Assembly (NCBI GenBank): GCA_000413015.1
Contig: KE332515.1
Location: 815,232 to 879,231 of the forward strand
Length of the DNA stretch: 64,000 nucleotides
Source: Treponema socranskii subsp. paredis ATCC 35535
GTDB lineage: Bacteria > Spirochaetota > Spirochaetia > Treponematales > Treponemataceae
Direction of reading: 5' to 3'
The notes under the pieces are model-generated. The model had not been told where the DNA came from. It did not search any database and saw only the letters and a program-made list of their open reading frames with translations. Positions 63,883-64,000 of the stretch are shown one piece after another. Position numbers and translations under genes: made by a program. How positions within the stretch are numbered: the first letter of the stretch is position 1; each line of letters opens with the position of its first letter.

Positions 63883-64000
63883 CTATATATATTTCGACAG
63901 TTGCCTTTTATCCGTGTCAGGCAGTGTATTGATCAGCCGTTCTAAAGCTGAAAGCGGTTCCGGCAGCATTTTTACTTGTTCAATAACTGTTTCGTAGGAC
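63883..64000 (-). CDS. Partial small reading frame at the window edge
   Basis: A minus-strand frame enters from beyond the right edge and ends with TAG at 63883, giving at least 39 codons that begin SYETVIEQVKMLPEPLSALE. The first residues recall small DUF2281-like antitoxins (MSYETVIEQVKxLP); an ATG could end exactly at base 64000. The remainder does not match, so it may be decayed. Low confidence. Confidence 0.3.
   Translation of the reverse strand, partial: SYETVIEQVKMLPEPLSALERLINTLPDTDKRQLSKYI

Overview
The window reads as a chromosomal segment of a treponeme (Spirochaetota) with roughly balanced base composition by eye. Pointers are the Mgl glucose/galactose system with treponeme-style circularly permuted binding lipoproteins, the cdaA-ybbR-acpS cluster, many exported TPR/OmpA/LysM envelope proteins and lipoprotein signal sequences. 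I cannot name the species; the 16S fragment at the left edge would settle it. No insertion sequence, prophage, CRISPR array or tRNA gene was seen.

Layout. 0-0.8 kb: 5' half of a 16S rRNA gene leaving the window to the left, with its promoter. 1.5-13.2 kb: lysA, the mglBAC operon, a UlaG-like lactonase, a second mglB with a near-identical promoter/operator, an amino-acid ABC pair lacking its ATPase, and argH. 13.3-24.7 kb: an unknown exported protein, thiI, a lipid glycosyltransferase with a beta-barrel protein, uracil-DNA glycosylase plus priA, then truA, a DUF2225 gene, acpS and ybbR. 24.6-28.9 kb: cdaA (TTG start), folP (GTG start), dxs (apparently an ATT start), a 29-codon bS22/AURKAIP1-like gene and rpoZ. 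29-34.8 kb: two unknown proteins, a U32 protein, a degenerate alpha/beta hydrolase, metA and a HAD phosphatase.

34.8-49.9 kb is the most distinctive part. A YesM/LytS-type kinase and AraC-type regulator precede an exported phosphoglycerate mutase, a complete tripartite tricarboxylate transporter (TctC-TctB-TctA) and an MgtC protein. A binding lipoprotein, a second kinase and a second regulator follow, in the order seen for the PgtC-PgtB-PgtA phosphoglycerate sensor, and then an AfuABC/FbpABC-type ABC importer. I read it as a sensing and uptake island for phosphorylated or carboxylated small molecules; the substrate is inference.

49.9-64 kb: kduI/kduD for unsaturated uronates, an orphan amino-acid ATPase, an OmpA protein behind a highly structured leader, a LysM transglycosylase, TPR and CapA proteins, pgi, and a nitroreductase-family lipoprotein. 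Signals not tied to single genes include a series of genes whose -10 box lies so close to the start codon that leaderless mRNA is predicted, and an over-represented AT-rich 9-mer found at 18 places inside and outside genes.
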